DNA of 64,000 nucleotides. It comes from Parashewanella spongiae (GTDB lineage Bacteria > Pseudomonadota > Gammaproteobacteria > Enterobacterales > Shewanellaceae). The first letter of the stretch is position 1. Each line of letters opens with the position of its first letter. Position numbers and translations under genes: made by a program. The DNA lies in the NCBI RefSeq assembly GCF_004358345.1, contig NZ_CP037952.1, positions 1,116,001-1,180,000 on the forward strand. The letters run 5' to 3'. Under the pieces are notes generated by a model that did not search any database, was not told the DNA's origin, and saw only the letters and a program-made list of their open reading frames with translations. Shown in pieces: positions 62,758-64,000 of this stretch.

Positions 62758-64000
62758 GTAGAGTAGACCGCTGGAACCTCCCAGCAGCCCCTCGCAGAAC
62801 GGTACGTGAGCCTCTCGACTCATACCGCTCCCATTAAACCATCGATCCTTTCATTCCTGCTCGCCAATGGGCAAACAAGTAGCGATGAGAGTTTGCAATA
62901 TTTTCCATAAACTTACCCGCTCTCGTTTTACGTCGCTGGAGTTTCTTGTATTTGTGCCTAGCCCACCAGATTAATGCTTTATTTACCTCGCGGAAAACCC
63001 TATACAGCTCTGAACGACAGAAGCTACCATAATAATTAATCCAACCATTAATGATCGGATTTATCCATTTGGCTATTTGCTCAAGACTTAAATCGGTTCG
63101 CTTTCGGATACCTAACATTCTGATCCTCTTTATCATCCCCTTTTGAGCAACTCTGCTCGCTGCGGGCGTAAAGCTGACAAATATACCCTGTGTTTGCCTA
63201 TTACGACAAAGCCGTGGTCTGAAGGTATATCCTAAAAAGTCGAAACTTATATTCTCGTACTTGCCTTTTCGAGTGCCATCTTTGCAATATGCAATATGCA
63301 ATATGCAATTTTGGTTTTCGTTGGGTGAAGTTCTAGTCCACAGGCTTCAAATCTTTCTTTAAGCTCGATTAACAATTGCTGAGCTTGCTTTTCACTATCA
63401 CAGTGAACAAGCCCATCATCGGCATAACGACACCATTTCACATTCGAATGATTTCTTTGCATCCATTTGTCAAAAACATAATGAAAAAATAAGTTGGCTA
63501 ACACAGGACTCACGACACCACCTTGCGGTGTCCCTTGTGTGCGCCCTATTATTTCACCGTCCGCTTTTATCATCGGCGCTTTTAACCAACGCTCAATATA
63601 CAGCAGCAACCATTTACAATCTGTATGTTTGCGTACTGCTTTCATTAGCAATTCATGTGAAATGTTGTCAAACAATCCTTTTATATCAAATTCCAGAACC
63701 CAATCTTGATACCAACAGCGCTTTCTTGTCACTCGCAGTGCATCTATTGCTGACTTCCTTGGACGATAACCATAGGAATCTTTTAGAAACTCAGGCTCAA
63801 CCAAGGGTTCAAATGAAAGCCTTGCTATCATTTGAGCGATACGATCTTGGATCGTAGGGATACCTAGTATCCTCTCTCCTCCTGATTTCTTTGGTATCGC
63901 CACAGCTTTAACTGCAGGTGGGAAGTAGCAGCCAGAAGACATTCGATTCCATATTTTATAAAGGTTGTTCTTTAAGTCTTTTTCAAAATCCAGCATTGAT
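62758..64000 (-). mobile_element. Group II intron, 3' part, running off the window
   Basis: On the minus strand the 3' end carries a domain V-like stem (GAGCGGTATGAGTCGAGAGG, then GCTCACGTACCGTTC) and a domain VI-like stem ending CTACTCTAC, as in the intron at 10295. The RT ORF lies just upstream, and its 5' part and the intron 5' end are beyond 64000. It is inserted in an ISAs1 transposase gene. Confidence 0.83.
62834..64000 (-). pseudogene. Group II intron reverse transcriptase/maturase, partial and frameshifted
   Basis: RT blocks: AVAIPKKSGGERILGIPTIQDRI, DSYGYRPRKSAIDAL, WVLEFDIKGLFDNISHELL, RTQGTPQGGVVSPVLANLF and YADDGLVHCDSE with catalytic YADD. The frame then runs through KTKIAYCILHIAKMALEKASTRI to a stop at 63247. 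The correct frame, starting KDGTRKGKYENISFDFLGY, is open to 62834 with the maturase part WINPIINGWINYYGSF. The shift is caused by a 7-bp unit (ATTGCAT on the minus strand, 63290-63313) present three times where one is expected, a net gain of 14 bp. The N-terminus is cut by the window edge. Confidence 0.87.

Noticed and set aside
62575-62823. 82-codon ORF as a complete gene
   Set aside because: Its first 22 codons are domain V/VI of a group II intron; only the part to 62757 is transposase exon.

Overview
The window looks like the chromosome of a marine gammaproteobacterium of the order Alteromonadales, most likely Shewanellaceae (Shewanella or Parashewanella type). This rests on gene content recognised by eye: a SonM/SonA-type borosin pair, a GlyGly-CTERM ExeM/NucH nuclease, an S46 dipeptidyl peptidase, DUF2960, B12-dependent MetH, and eukaryote-like accessory proteins. 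Base composition is AT-rich. No tRNA, rRNA or CRISPR array was seen.

Layout. 1-7.8 kb: bamE; a split borosin RiPP operon (N-methyltransferase, 72-aa precursor, and a TPR/degenerate-GGDEF membrane protein overlapping the precursor); mtfA; an orphan ParA/ribbon-helix-helix pair; two small genes. 7.8-12.6 kb: a flippase, then an IS1-family element holding a small inverted-repeat element, which abuts a group II intron, which is itself split by another small element. 12.6-19.1 kb: a B12-linked group (FecCD/BtuC-type permease, ATPase, CobC-like phosphatase) divergent from metH, with three MetJ boxes between them. 19.2-23 kb: flotillin (YqiK) with YqiJ, DUF2960 and RDD proteins. 23-39 kb: an accessory region dense in insertions, with a decayed IS630, a large ankyrin protein with a C80-protease-like C-terminus, an unrecognised protein with a methyltransferase-like segment, a two-domain SPRY-like protein, and housekeeping genes (peroxiredoxin, RhlE-type helicase, two M24 peptidases, FKBP). 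39-44 kb: GNAT, nitroreductase and a bufferin locus (bufA2-bufB-bufC) whose precursor is frameshifted by a 10-bp tandem duplication. 44-62 kb: ExeM/NucH nuclease, thioesterase, TMEM165-type transporter, a GbpA/AA10-like protein lacking its expected N-terminal His, tyrosine permease, a coiled-coil protein, S46 peptidase, GST, U32/RlhA protein, outer-membrane barrel and NhaC antiporter. 62.7-64 kb: a second group II intron inside an ISAs1-family transposase remnant.

Between genes the window carries at least six families of small inverted-repeat elements (called A-F here). A, C, E and F have copies with 5-bp target duplications; B and D have TA duplications. A short hairpin module (core CGACAGTTTTGTATGTCG) occurs inside four otherwise different families (A, D, E, F), tends to occupy the apical loop of their palindromes, is missing from some copies, and lies at the junction of a D/E chimera. 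Several insertions fall in the loops of palindromes. Two separate RiPP loci (borosin and bufferin) occur in the same 64 kb. All boundaries and family assignments were made by reading the sequence without database searches.
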